Source: Trifolium pratense (taxonomy: Eukaryota; Streptophyta; Magnoliopsida; Fabales; Fabaceae). Taken from it: a DNA stretch of 64,000 nt. Shown here piece by piece: positions 39,540 to 50,573 of the stretch; positions within the stretch are counted from its first letter, which is position 1; each line of letters opens with the position of its first letter. The notes under the pieces were generated by a model. It was not told the DNA's origin and did not search any database. It saw nothing but the letters and a program-made list of their open reading frames with translations. The DNA lies in contig NC_060062.1 in assembly GCF_020283565.1 (NCBI RefSeq), forward strand, positions 8,221,322 through 8,285,321, given 5' to 3'. Both the position numbers and the translations under genes were made by a program.

Positions 39540-41277
39540 TTATTAAATACTTTCTCATATGATATCCAACCATATCATATGCCATACTTGTTATGTCAGT
39601 TATTTTCTGAGATTATATCACCAACCCACATAAATACTTTCTCATAAATACTTTCTCAATCGATTAACAAAATATAATATCACCAACCCACGGCAGATTA
39701 GTCCTTTATGCATAAATGCAATCAAACATAGAACAATTGATCTTGCTTTTGGATTTTCCTTTCACCTTCTATCTTGTGTAATACCTTCAACATCTGATTG
39801 TTTTCCTCCTCCATGAATTAAGCATCTGAAGTGATTTTGGACAATTTCTTCCACCTGCAAACTGGGAAGCAAATAAAATAGCCAAAAGATTATGTTAGGA
39901 ATTATAAAGTATAGGTTAAAAAGTGATAATGGAAATTCAGTCATAAGATCCTAAAGCAGTTGCAAAACAATAAGATAACAAACAACTCATAAGGCACTTT
40001 TCCACATAAGGTCAGTGAAACACATGCAAGTAGAAAAATATCAAACAATGCTTCAAAACAAAATGTACTTGTAAAAGTGTTTTTAGGCTTCAAATACACA
40101 TAGATAATTGAGTTTTAAACATAAAAATAGCAAGACAAAACCCAAACCAGCCCCAAAACAACACAGTAGCCCAAAGCTAGCGAGCTAAGCAGTCCCCAGG
40201 GTCCCAACACCATTCGTAGATAAGACAGGGCAACATCTTCGATCTAGCTAAGCTCCACTCAGTTTATTCAACATATTGAGTGTGTTTGAAAACCAGTTAC
40301 TTAAAACTCATTGCAAAGCTTCATCACCCAAATTCTAAAGTATCAAAGAGACACAATTAACAAATGCGCACTCAAGTAAAGCAGACAAATGCACTTATTA
40401 GTTGTAATAAAGTTTTAAGGTAAATGATACCAATGTGTTTGAAGAAATAAAATAATACAGTACTGGTTTTTCCTTTTGTCATCTTATAGGTCTACGGATA
40501 TAACAAATCTACCGAACCCTATAGACGTGTGTATTTTTTTTCGTGCATTCTTTTTAAAGACAATTTTATTAACAGGAGCACAAAGCTATTTGCTGTTAAA
40601 ACACAAACTTGCTAATCTTTAACCTCATAGATTTCAAACAAATACATGTTAGATATCTGTCCAATTGAAATAATTATGCACTGATGCAAAGCTACAAGTA
40701 CTAAAAAAATCAAACTGCTGTAAACACTTGGCAGCATATCCCAACCAAAGTGATGCAGCACCTTTCTTTAACTGTACAGCCAAGTTCTCACTCCACCACC
40801 ACATACCAGTTCCGAACACACAGCAACATTGGCTGGAATATAGTTTATACATTCATCGTTCCTTCATTAATATCATATACAATCCTCTTCTCCAAAATAA
40901 TATATTAATATAATTCAAATAATGTACTATCCTCTCAAATTGAGGAGACAAAAATAAAAAGTGTCCAAGGTAGATTGAATTTCCTTCAAGAAGAATCATC
41001 TTCCATTTCATATAAGTAAGGCCAGCAAGAGGCAGGCTGATTGTCGTTGTCTGAAAATCGCCAATCCTTTTGGTTATAATTATGATATAAAAACAATTTT
41101 TTTCTTTCAAATCCATGAGAATTGTTGACTTGTTAACTATAGCTAATAGATAGTCATTAAAAAACAAACTCAACCTAAAAGCAATCATAAAAATGAATAG
41201 TCACACAATCTATAATATGAAAATCACATATAAATACATCAATTTAAACAAGTAAACCATGAAAGATGGACTTACTT
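39540..41277. other. Intergenic; 3' side of the F-box gene
   Basis: No recognisable gene. The right part probably includes the F-box gene's 3' UTR. A GC-richer stretch near 40145-40265 and another near 40725-40845 look like decayed coding or retroelement sequence, but neither has a readable family motif. Confidence 0.4.
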
Positions 41278-42594
41278 TTAACAAATTGAAGTTAAGCTTT
41301 CAACAAAACCGTTGGCAAAATGCCAACATGAATTGGTGCAGGTTCCTTCATCAATAATAGTTTTGTGCACGTTAACTTGTGTTCGCTCCACTCTATGATC
41401 TCTCCAATTATAGAGAATTACTTCCAATTCTTGACTACTATACAATATTAGAGTATCACCATCCTTAGAAAGAAATAATGGCAAGAAATAAAGATGATAC
41501 TTCAGTGTACGGCTACTAAAGTCATGGTTTAACTGAAGATCGTGATAACTAATTTTAAGAAATTGAGTCCAAGACTCTTGAATCCCAAATTTCTTCATCT
41601 GCCATATAATAAAATCGGTTTCCTTATAAGAATAAGAAAAACAAAAGCAGTCACCCAACACACGAACAGTTGGCGCTACAGGGGGCACCTCATCAAAACC
41701 CTGAGGCAAAGTATACATATTGTATATCTCAGTCCCCAAATTAAGTGAAACAATAACAAACTGCTCGACGGTGAAATTGTCAGGAGGAAGATGATACCAA
41801 GTGTATGGGATGTCATTGCGAACAGCCAACCAGTTAAGAGTGCCATTAAAAAACACAGCATCATGCTCAAGTGATGCATGACCCATCAAATTAAAAGGAA
41901 CAACTGGGAAACTTTGAATATTTCTCCAAACATTTTCATCAAAACTAAAAACTCTCACATCGCTTGTCAATTTATCAGGAATGTAACGTGAGGCAACCAC
42001 TTTAAAAGTACCGGTGGAGTTATCACAACCAAAATTTAAACCGAACCCACCAGAATCAACAAAACACCCAAATTTTTCAGAAATTGCCCTAGTGGCTGGG
42101 TTCCATAGACGGAGCCAGTACTCGTACGTTTGATGATCAAATGTATGCGTGGCCGAGAAACCAAAACCAGACAAACAGATCAACCCATTACAGGAACCAG
42201 CTACACCAGAGCAATCTTTTTCGTTCAAAAGATAGTGATGATCAGCGAAAAGGGTAAACGAAGGATTATCGAGAAAAGAATGTATAGAGTATGGAATGAT
42301 ACTGTAATCAACCTCATATTCATCGTCACTTCCGTATTCTGATTCTCCCTTGAAATTTTGGACGTGATGAGTGATTAGAGTGAATTGTGGATTATGTGAT
42401 TTTGATTTCTTGAGATGTAATTTCACAAAATTTGGATCGGAAATGAGAGTGTTCCAGGAATTACTTACACATTTGAATCGAAGAAGAGATTTCACAGGAA
42501 GTAATGACAAGAACTCGGTGAAAAGATGTTCGGGGACCAACGCCCACGACGACGAAGCCGACGGCGGAGACATGGCTGATTGCGTATGAATCAC
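41278..42594 (-). CDS. F-box protein with F-box-associated (FBA) domain
   Basis: Single-exon frame of 438 aa. Residues about 16-60 form an F-box (VPEHLFTEFLSLLPVKSLLRF), which docks to SKP1 in SCF ubiquitin ligases. The rest reads as the plant F-box-associated interaction domain, with the hallmark SCNGLICLSG and LWNPATRAISEKFG near residues 130-170. The substrate is unknown; this is a very large family and no orthologue can be named. A start at Met8 (MSPPSASSS) is an alternative. Intact, with no frameshift. Confidence 0.9.
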   Translation of the reverse strand: MIHTQSAMSPPSASSSWALVPEHLFTEFLSLLPVKSLLRFKCVSNSWNTLISDPNFVKLHLKKSKSHNPQFTLITHHVQNFKGESEYGSDDEYEVDYSIIPYSIHSFLDNPSFTLFADHHYLLNEKDCSGVAGSCNGLICLSGFGFSATHTFDHQTYEYWLRLWNPATRAISEKFGCFVDSGGFGLNFGCDNSTGTFKVVASRYIPDKLTSDVRVFSFDENVWRNIQSFPVVPFNLMGHASLEHDAVFFNGTLNWLAVRNDIPYTWYHLPPDNFTVEQFVIVSLNLGTEIYNMYTLPQGFDEVPPVAPTVRVLGDCFCFSYSYKETDFIIWQMKKFGIQESWTQFLKISYHDLQLNHDFSSRTLKYHLYFLPLFLSKDGDTLILYSSQELEVILYNWRDHRVERTQVNVHKTIIDEGTCTNSCWHFANGFVESLTSIC

Positions 42595-42695
42595 ACAAGT
42601 TCCGATCCGAACATGAACGCAGCTCCGTTGTAGGCAGGTAGCAGTTACTACTCTCTCCGTCCCACTATAAATACTAGTTGACCATATTTATTAAA

Positions 42696-43102
42696 GGTTT
42701 AATTAGTCTATCGGTCCCTTAAAGAAATTTTAGGTTTCACAATGGTCCCTTAAAGAAAAAAAAGCTCAGATTGGTCCCTTAAAGAAAAAAAAGGCCCGGA
42801 TTGGTCCTTAAAGACATATATGTTTGTCATATTGGTCATTTCCGTTAAATTTTAACTCCAAATATAACAAAAAATTCCAATGGTTAAAATTTTAAAAATT
42901 AATAAGGTTTTTGGTAGACCACTTACACTTAATGGCATCCACAATCCAGTCAATTAAAACTAACGTTTTTTGTAAAAAATTGACAGGAAGGACCAATTGA
43001 GAAACGGATGTGTCTTTAAGGGACCAATCCAGACATTTTTTTCTTTAAGGGATCATTATGAAACCTAAAATGTCTTTAAGGGACCAAAAGACTAATTAAG
43101 CC
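42696..43102. mobile_element. Mutator-like MITE with 9-bp target duplication
   Basis: Starts GGTTTAATTAGTC and ends GACTAATTAAGCC. The inner ends also pair (GGTCCCTTAAAG versus CTTTAAGGGACC). TTTATTAAA flanks it on both sides (42687-42695, 43103-43111). A 9-bp duplication is typical of the Mutator superfamily. It sits 90 bp upstream of the F-box start codon, inside what looks like older Stowaway-type sequence. Confidence 0.75.
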
Positions 43103-43335
43103 TTTATTAAAATATCTCCATTAATAAGTTTGGTGAGGTTCCTAGAAAAAGTTTGAATATGACTAAACTGATTAACGGATATGTCTCTAAGGGATCTATT
43201 CAGACTCACGAAACCTAAGAATACAAATGTGGCTATCACCAATTGGTTGGTTTATCTATACTATATATAAAGATAATACATGAGATTTGGTGTGAATTTT
43301 TCATAATACCAAAAATACCCTTATTTTCTTTTTGG

Positions 43336-43440
43336 GTTTACAATGACTGAGGATCGAACGCAGGACCTATAACGTACTACACAAACCACTCACCACTAGA
43401 CTAAACCTAGTGGCCTATCATTCAACATTTCTCTTTTAGT
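43336..43440 (-). repeat. tRNA-like/SINE-like fragment
   Basis: On the minus strand, TAGTCTAGTGGTGAGTGG resembles an RNA polymerase III A box and CCTGCGTTCGATCC a B box. The Helitron-like start TCTATACTATATATAAAG lies just upstream at 43255. The origin is uncertain. Confidence 0.35.
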
Positions 43441-43472
43441 TATTTTGTAAAAAAAAAATTAGTTATGTATTA

Positions 43473-43831
43473 CTCCTCCATTTCAAATTACTTGACGTTT
43501 TAGAAATATTTTTTTTTTAAATTACTTGTCGTTTTGATAATTTAAGATTATATTTTGTCTATTATACCCTCATGTAAATTCTAAATATTTAGGAGTAGTT
43601 GTTGAAACCGAAAAAGATTATATATTTGAAAAACTAAAATTTTTTAAATTTTTTTTGTACATTATATATTAAATTTATTGAAAATAGAAAGTGTGTCCTA
43701 AAAAAATATTGGTGAATTAAAATAAGGGTATAATAGGAAAATAAGGTGCAAAAATACATTTTCTTAATTTCTTATTTTTTAGTAGAAAAATATAGTCAAA
43801 ACACTTTCTTATTGTCTTGGGATGGAGGGAG
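43473..43831. mobile_element. Stowaway-like MITE
   Basis: Begins CTCCTCCATTTCAAAT and ends, inverted, CTCCCTCCATCCCAAG, with TA on each side. CTCC-TCC termini and TA duplication are Stowaway (Tc1/mariner) hallmarks. The inverted repeats are imperfect. Confidence 0.5.
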
Positions 43832-43863
43832 TAGTATAATCTACTCGTACTCTCTTGACTCTC

Positions 43864-43864
<1 letters not shown>

Positions 43865-43902
<38 letters not shown>
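43865..43902. repeat. (ATT)n microsatellite
   Basis: About twelve perfect ATT/TTA repeats. Confidence 0.95.
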
Positions 43903-43913
43903 TACCATAATAT

Positions 43914-44266
43914 GGATACAAAGTTTTCATGCCGCTAAGATTGATTAATCTTCATCGAAGAATATGTGGGATACGCAAAGTAGGTTCTCCTATTCAAAAC
44001 GAATTTTCACCGTACGCATAAGGTACGAATCATCTCCCACCTTCTTTTATAGCAGCTTGTTATTTAACTTATTTATTTTCAACAAATATTTATTTAACGT
44101 ATCAGTAGTTTTTTTTTTTTTTTTCCTTTTCTGGTTACTGTTGTATGATATTGGTACAAAGTTTATGCCGCCATTAACGATGATTAATCTCTGTCAAGGA
44201 ACTGTGGGGCACACAAGATGGATTCTCCCATCCAACTCAATTTTCTCCAAACGCATGAGCCAAAAT
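43914..44266. repeat. Two copies of a dispersed repeat
   Basis: Units at about 43914-44022 and 44148-44260 share the order ACAAAGTTT-ATGCCGC-GATTAATC-GTGGG-CACA-GGTTCTCC/GGATTCTCC-TTTTC-ACGCAT. A third, shorter relative lies near 63795-63866. Non-coding. Confidence 0.55.
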
Positions 44267-44722
44267 TCAAACTTTTGACCACATGGTTAAGGGGACCAAG
44301 ACCCTTATTACTTGGATCAATTTATTATTGGTTATTAGCACGTTATTTTGAAAATAAAAATAAGATAAAATTCTTCTTATTACTTTTGAATTACTTTTGA
44401 AGTTTGTAACTTGGATCCAAGATATCAATACTATTGAGCTATTAAAAAAACATATCACGACATTGAACTTCAAAGATCCATTGTATGGAAAAATCACAAA
44501 CCTGTAGCACACATGCTATTATTGTCTTTTTTTTTTGTTGCAGTGCAGGGTCTGGTATGTTGGTGTTTGTTTAGGAGATGTTTGGATGGTATGGTGTGTT
44601 AGTGACTTGTCTGCAATCATGTAATTTAGTAGCACGTATAGCAGAACATATATGATATATGTGTAAACACTAAATCTTAAGGAATAACAATATTGCTCAA
44701 ATGATAATGGTCGTCTTTCCCC

Positions 44723-44822
44723 TATGAAGCACGGACTTCGACACAAACACCGCGACACGATACGGATACGGACACTATGACACCGCTAATGTAAAAAATA
44801 TAGGACACCGACACCGCTACAT
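44723..44822. repeat. Dispersed ACGGACAC-type repeat
   Basis: ATGAAGCACGGACTTCGACAC followed by several GACAC/ACGGA words, a pattern I know from plant dispersed repeats. No termini found. Confidence 0.35.
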
Positions 44823-44868
44823 ATTAGTTGGAAGAGTCAAGAGTAATTTGTTGTAGCTTTGCATAGAT

Positions 44869-44979
44869 ATGAAGAACATGATTCTTCCTCCTTCTCATAG
44901 TTCACTCTACAATTGTTTTCAGATTCTACTTGCTCTTGTCCTCTTTTCAGATTCTTCTCATAGATATGAAGAATTTTAA
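44869..44979 (+). pseudogene. SCPL exon 1 (signal peptide) fragment
   Basis: A 36-codon frame resembles the signal peptide of the long SCPL copies (ILPPSHSS...CFQILLALVLFS), then diverges at SDSSHR and stops. No further SCPL exon follows. Confidence 0.65.
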
Positions 44980-45263
44980 CACTGCTGCATGCCTAAATCA
45001 GGGATCGAACCCAGGACATTGGTTAAGCTAGAAAAGATCCGCGCTATCGCATCTAAGATTTTTGGCTCATAATTTTAAAAAGTTTATTTGAGTAATATAT
45101 AAGCGAGATGACACATATGACTAAATATATTAATCATTCAATGAATCTAAAAAAATAGTGTTTTTGCTTATATTTAAAATGAGGAACAGTATATGTGATT
45201 TCTTAAAATTTTGACTTAAAATGAAATTTTGAATTTTTTTTGTGTAGTTGCTATTTCCCAATA

Positions 45264-45294
45264 CTAGAACATCGACCCGTGCGGTGCACGGGTC
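45264..45294 (-). mobile_element. Helitron 3' terminus
   Basis: On the minus strand a hairpin (stem GACCCGTGC/GCACGGGTC, 45294-45274) is followed by GATGTT and CTAG (45267-45264) and then T. Hairpin plus CTRR at an A/T target is the Helitron 3' end. It lies downstream of the helicase remnant in the same orientation. The 5' end was not found. Confidence 0.65.
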
Positions 45295-45518
45295 TGATTA
45301 GATGTAAGATATATAATGATGAAATAAGATATATAATTCCAATAATGTAAGGTATATGAAAAAAGTTGAGTAACATTAAACAATAGTTCAACAATAATTT
45401 TGGATAAATATTCATACAAAGAAAATTATGTTATATTACGGAAGACTTCCTTATAGACCACATTTGAAGTCTTAGTCGTATCTTCACCGTTGTCATCGAT
45501 GATCAATATTTTTAATCA

Positions 45519-47100
45519 TTTTCTAGAAGTAACTCTTGAAATTGCAATATACAACTAACCATGTGAAAACACTGGCGACGGAAGATATGTCCCAACATGC
45601 TTTAAAGATTGTCTCTGACTCTTATTAATAGTCAACGCAAAAGAAATCATTATAGGAAATTGTCTCCGTTGAAATTTAAAATGAATTCTCACGTCAGATG
45701 GTGTCAGAGAAAATTTAGGTATGAAAACCTGATCACCAATATTACTTCATGAAATAATTTTTCCTTCAAGAGTACGTATTCCAAATCTCGTAATAATAAG
45801 TCTTGTTCCATTGCATAATCCTAATTTTTTATTCAAATTCCTTAATAGCATAACTGAAACTCCAACTTTAAGTCTCAACTTGTGATTTGGAAGTCTCGAC
45901 GTAGAAATTGTGTTCAAAAATTCTGGAGTATGAACACCATCCACTGTTTGACCGTCTACATTTTGTGTGAGTGGAGTATCATAACTCAAATATGTTTTTT
46001 CTTCACCAAGAATTAAATCCAACATATAATCATTTATTGTGTCGACTATTGAATTTTTAGGAGCTAGTATAGCTCTATTTTGAAAATACGTTATATCGTT
46101 CATGTTTTGTAAAAGTTGGGGATAAGTGCTTTCAACGATAGAAGCAAGAGGATCACCTGAATTTGGAATCAATAAATATGATGGAATGTCAAGTTCTAAA
46201 TCATCGTCGTTATCATCTCCAATTTCTCCATCGCCAACACCCAAAACCCATTTAGAAAAATATCTTCTTTGTTCAACGTCTGCACTCGAAGCACCAACGA
46301 GAAGCCTCATGTTTTTACTCAATGTTAAAACTTCACAAAAATTCCAAAGAACCGAAGAATTAATAGTAGCATGAACAACTTATAGCCTTGTACCTTTGGG
46401 TATTACTGGTAGAATTTGTCTAAAATCTCCGCCAAAAACAACAATTTTTCCACCTAAGGGAATGTATTTATTTTTTTCATCAACAAACTTGAGAAATATC
46501 TTTTAAAGTTTGATCAACAGCTTCGAAACAATGTTTGTGCATCATTGGTGCTTCATCCCATATAATGAGCTTTGCTTTTTGTATTAATAGCGCCAAAGGG
46601 CTTTTAGGAACTATCGTACATGTTGAAATCTCGTCAACATTTAGAGGAATACAAAACCTTGAATTTGTTGTTCTACCGCCAGGTACAAGCAATGCAACGA
46701 TCCCACTTGAGGCAACTGCTAAAACTATCTCACCTTTTGAGCGTGATGCGGCTGACATGACCCTCTAGATAAATGTCTTCCCTGTACCGCCATAACCATA
46801 AAGAAAAAATACATCAGGTTTGTTTTCGTTAACTCTTGTCATGATTGTGTCATATACTTTACGTTGCTCAGAAGTCATAGCTGACATCAATCTAACATGT
46901 TCCTCAGCTAATGATTGTCTGTTATAATTCAATTCGTCGTGTTTTAAACTATTTTGTATATCAGGAACTAATGATGTGTCTGCTCTAGACATTGGAGGAT
47001 AATCTTTTAAACTCTTTCCACAACTACATAACATCATCTCAATATCTGCTAGTGCATATTGTATCAATTGATCATCGGTTAATATTAAATCTACAATGTT
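45519..47100 (-). pseudogene. Helitron PIF1-type helicase remnant
   Basis: Decayed helicase half of a Helitron Rep-helicase protein. In order: GYGGTGKT (motif I, near 46790), IIWDEAPM (motif II, near 46560), [10 protein letters not shown] (motif III, in a shifted frame near 46420), KVGVSVMLLRN (near 45850), LTINKSQ (near 45620) and ISRVTSR (motif VI, near 45530). Breaks: TAG just after motif I (about 46766-46768), frame change after motif II, more stops after 45747. The Rep part was not recognised. Confidence 0.8.
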
Positions 47101-47772
47101 AAAATCAAAATAATGAGTATGAATTTATAACTGCACGAAACTTATCCCTTAAAATTATACCAACTTGTCTTCTTCCGGTGTATACCAATGTAACCCAAGC
47201 CCCGATATAAATCTTTTAAAGTATACCAGCTATGCGTTAAATAAATATTATTGTTATTTTTTTCCGACTAATACTTCAAATTGATTCGCGAACGGATCTA
47301 CCAAAGTTGCGAAACGATAAATTTCGTGTCGAAAATCAGCAGAAAACATCTTCGGAAACATCACTGCACCCTATAAAATCAATGAACAATAGAAATGTTA
47401 GGAAAAAAGAAATTTGAGTTTTTTCCATTTAACAATGTTTTATGAAATGATGAATACTGCATATTATTTATTCCTTGTTAAGTATCAATCTAAATTTAAA
47501 TATAATAGAAACCACTCACTAAATGCAAAATTGTGTCGTGTGTTAAAATCCTAATATGAATACTTGGTATCATAATTTTAATAGAAATAACATATAAAAT
47601 TAAATTAAATATAAATAATTGAGAATTTTGGTGTAAAAAATAATCTATTAAAAATTTTGGAACTATATTAACTTCGGTTACGCAAAACTCAACGCAGTAG
47701 GTCCGATATCTAATTTGCAATTCATTAACCAACTTCTTCCGATCAGATAAATGATTGGGATTCAAAGGACCT

Positions 47773-47773
<1 letters not shown>
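47101..47773. other. Helitron interior or flank; no gene seen
   Basis: 47160-47345 on the minus strand shows short protein-like runs (RHEIYRFATLVDPF) that probably belong to the broken Helitron protein or its 5' side. The rest is AT-rich and unrecognised. Confidence 0.35.
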
Positions 47774-47841
<68 letters not shown>

Positions 47842-48302
47842 CGGTTAAAACGTTATTGAGAGGTGTAACATTTAGTGTCAAACTAGTTGGTGTCAACGGA
47901 TCCTGATGAGTCAGGATCCGTTGACACCAACTAGTTTGACACCAAATGTTACACCTCTCAATAACGTTTTAACCGATAGAAATTTTATAAAATCCACCGT
48001 TGGATTGAAAGTTTACATCATATAGATCATTTGTGTAAAATTTCAGACAAATCCAAAATCATTTGATATGCTATTGAGACACATAAAGATTAACGGCATT
48101 TAAAAAAATACAAAAACCGTTAATTTTGATGTATCTCAATAACATATCAAATGATTTTGGATTTATTTGAAATTTTACACAAATGATCTATATGATGTAA
48201 ACTTTCAATCCAACGGTGGATTTTATAAAATTTATATCGGTTAAAACGTTATTGAGAGGTGTAACATTTGGTGTCAAACTAGTTGGTGTCAACGGATCCT
48301 GA

Positions 48303-48389
<87 letters not shown>
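47774..48389. repeat. (AT)n tract interrupted by the palindromic element
   Basis: (AT)n runs at 47774-47836 and 48304-48389 flank the palindrome. They are likely one former microsatellite split by insertion. Confidence 0.85.
47837..48302. mobile_element. Long palindromic (foldback/MITE) element with an extra terminal copy
   Basis: 47911-48096 and 48117-48302 are 186-bp inverted arms with few mismatches around a 20-bp loop. The ends read TCAGGATCCGTTGACACC. A third copy of the terminal 66-70 bp lies at 47841-47906, inverted to the left arm and separated from it by TGAG. No coding capacity. The placement inside (AT)n recalls the rice Micron type of MITE; the family is otherwise unknown to me. 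Confidence 0.8.
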
Positions 48390-48390
<1 letters not shown>

Positions 48391-48796
48391 CTTTCCAAAT
48401 CACACGTGATAATAATTTTCCAAATCTCACATGATAATTATTCTCTAAATTTATGATCCGGTAGAAAAAAAATCATTGATCAGGAAAGACATAAAAATAT
48501 TTCGTGATGAATAATATAGTCAACAATAATTTTGATATGATATACTTTTAAAATTGATGGTGCTTATCAATTATTGCACATAATTTTAATCACAATTTGT
48601 ATATTTTCTATAGTGGTTGGAAATATTGTCTTGCATCGAAGGGTTGCCTGTTCAAATCCTAGTCAAGACAAAATTGTATTATTTTTTAATAAAAATTGCA
48701 AGATAAAATAGAGGGAAAACACAGAAAACAAATTAGGGTTTAGGGTTTGCTTGTGTATACAAGCTTATAATAAAAAAGATGATATTGAACCGTTGA
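48390..48796. other. AT-rich spacer with a SINE-like piece
   Basis: 48611-48665 (TAGTGGTTGG ... GCCTGTTCAAATCCTAG) has weak A-box/B-box character and is followed by an AT-rich tail. Nothing else recognised. Confidence 0.3.
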
Positions 48797-48911
48797 GTTT
48801 TCGGTACATAATTCTTGAAATTTTAAATTTACCCGTGCATCATGTGTCTAGTTTTTATTATTATTTATTTATTATTTATTAGTAATAATGATAATAATTA
48901 AAATGAAAAGC
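48797..48911 (+). repeat. Upstream region of SCPL copy C, cut at the Copia junction
   Basis: Matches the DNA upstream of SCPL copies A and B from GTTGAGTTTTCGG to AATTAAAATGAAAAG, then switches to Copia RNase H sequence. The next ~380 bp present in copies A and B are missing. Confidence 0.75.
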
Positions 48912-49042
48912 TGATAGGCTACAGAATGCAAGTGATAGAGGCAAAGAATGCAAGCTGATAGGCTACACAGATTCAAATTGGTGTGGTGATCATGAAGATA
49001 GAAAATCAACAGCTGGCTATATGTTTTTCTATGGTGGATCAC
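48912..49042 (+). pseudogene. Truncated Copia-2 RNase H fragment, left part
   Basis: From about 48925 it matches 58637-58748 of the downstream Copia-2. The joint holds a scrambled partial duplicate (CTGATAGGCTACAGAATG). It is interrupted at ATCAC by the next element and resumes at 54118. Confidence 0.85.
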
Positions 49043-50385
49043 TGATTGTTCATCATTTTTATTTAATTTTTCAATCAGTTTTAGACTTTATTTTAATTAA
49101 TTTTCTTAGTTTATTCCAATTTTAATCACTTTTGTGTGGAAATTTAGTTCATCCAATAACTAGAGAAAATAGTTTGATTTGTGTTGATTTTTCCCTAACC
49201 AAACAATTCTTGGAGTATTATTATATTTTTGTGTGTTATCATCTGCACTCTTAGTATTTGAAGTGAAATAGTGTCCAAGGAGTTTCGGGAAGTCAACTAT
49301 GAGAGTTAGTGATTCAAGCAAGAAGTTTGGAAAAAGTAATCAAATCAGCCACTGACTTGTCACGCCCAGGCGCCACTCTGCCACGCCTAGGCGCAGTTCT
49401 GCCCACTCCAACATGGTTCAACACTGGCTTGTCACGCCCAGGCGCCACTCTGCCACGCCCAGGCGTAGCTCTGATTTTCACTTGCCACGTCAGCCACGCC
49501 CAGGCGCAACTCTGCTACGCCCAGGCGCAGATCCTGCGTTTTTGAAGTCTATATAAGCCCAAAAGTCATATTTTATTAGGGTTCAGAGATTTTTACATAG
49601 AATTGAGAGAAACACTTTGCTAGGGTTTGAGAGGAGCCGCCGTTCAACAACAATCATTGGAGTTGAAGCTTCTCAACATCAATCTTATGTGTAATTCTTT
49701 CACTTTTCTTGATTCTTTGTAATTCTTCATGAGTAACTAAATCCTCTATTGTTAGGGATGAGTTGAATTTGGATGAAAACTCTATGTTATGATTTGATAC
49801 TATCTATTTGAATGAATTTAAGTATGTTGTTTATGTAATCTCCGTTCTTAATGCTTTTTATTACTTGATCACTTTTAAATTGATTTACGATTCACGATTT
49901 GAAACGAGAGTGGAATTTGTGAATGCTTGAGATTACATATTCTTGCCTTTGTAGTCTAGAGATGGATGCAAACCCTTGAAATCATTATAATTTCTGATAT
50001 TCATATGCTTATTCTTAATTTTAAATTCACTAAGAGATTAGGGGTTATCTTAAGAATAAAGGTTTAATCACTAAGAGATTAGGATTAAACAATCTAGGAA
50101 ATTGGTAACAACATCTTGAATGAATTCAATATTAGGATCAAATTTATAATTTAGAGTTAGAACCCAAAGGATACTCATCCCTGACATTTTTATTATTATC
50201 AAATTTCAAAGTAACTTTCGTTGTTATTATTATTGCTATTGCAACCAAACAAACTGAAACCTTTTGTTCAATAGAGTAAAAATCACAATTCAACAGTATA
50301 ACGCGATCCTTGAGTTCGACACTCGGTCTTACCGTTTTAAATATATTACTTGCACGATTTCGTACACTTGCGAAAATCGCCATCA
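49043..50385 (+). repeat. 5' LTR of the 49043 element
   Basis: Contains a GC-rich island at 49361-49528 with six CGCC[C/T]AGGCG units in otherwise AT-rich sequence, then TATATAAGCCC near 49547, a possible TATA box. Confidence 0.9.
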
Positions 50386-50573
50386 AGTTTTTGGCGCCGT
50401 TGCCGGGGATTGCCAAATCACTGTTGAATTTTTATTTTTGCTTAATTGGAATTTTTTGCTCTGCAACAAAATTTCTGTATATACTTAATTTTTATTTTTA
50501 CGAAAAAAAAAAAGCTTTTTAATTCTTTTATGTTGTGCTTTGCTACTAATGAGTTTATCTAAGTTTTGTAGCA

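Noticed and set aside
40145..40265. GC-richer stretch as an exon or retroelement end
   Set aside because: Stops in all frames and no family motif.
43717..43908. Frame with a poly-Asn start
   Set aside because: Translation of the (ATT)n microsatellite.
43255..45294. A complete Helitron from TCTATACTATATATAAAG (43255) to the hairpin at 45274
   Set aside because: The 3' end lies on the minus strand while this 5'-like end is on the plus strand, so they cannot bound one element.
47774..48389. Replication origin or centromeric satellite
   Set aside because: A simple (AT)n tract split by a palindromic element explains it.
49361..49528. Regular spaced repeats resembling a CRISPR array
   Set aside because: Units and spacing are irregular, lie in a plant LTR, recur in the other LTR and have no cas genes.
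49309..49545. 78-aa frame with repeated RPGATLPRPG-like words, also at 53036
   Set aside because: It simply translates the GC-rich LTR repeats; no start context or family support.
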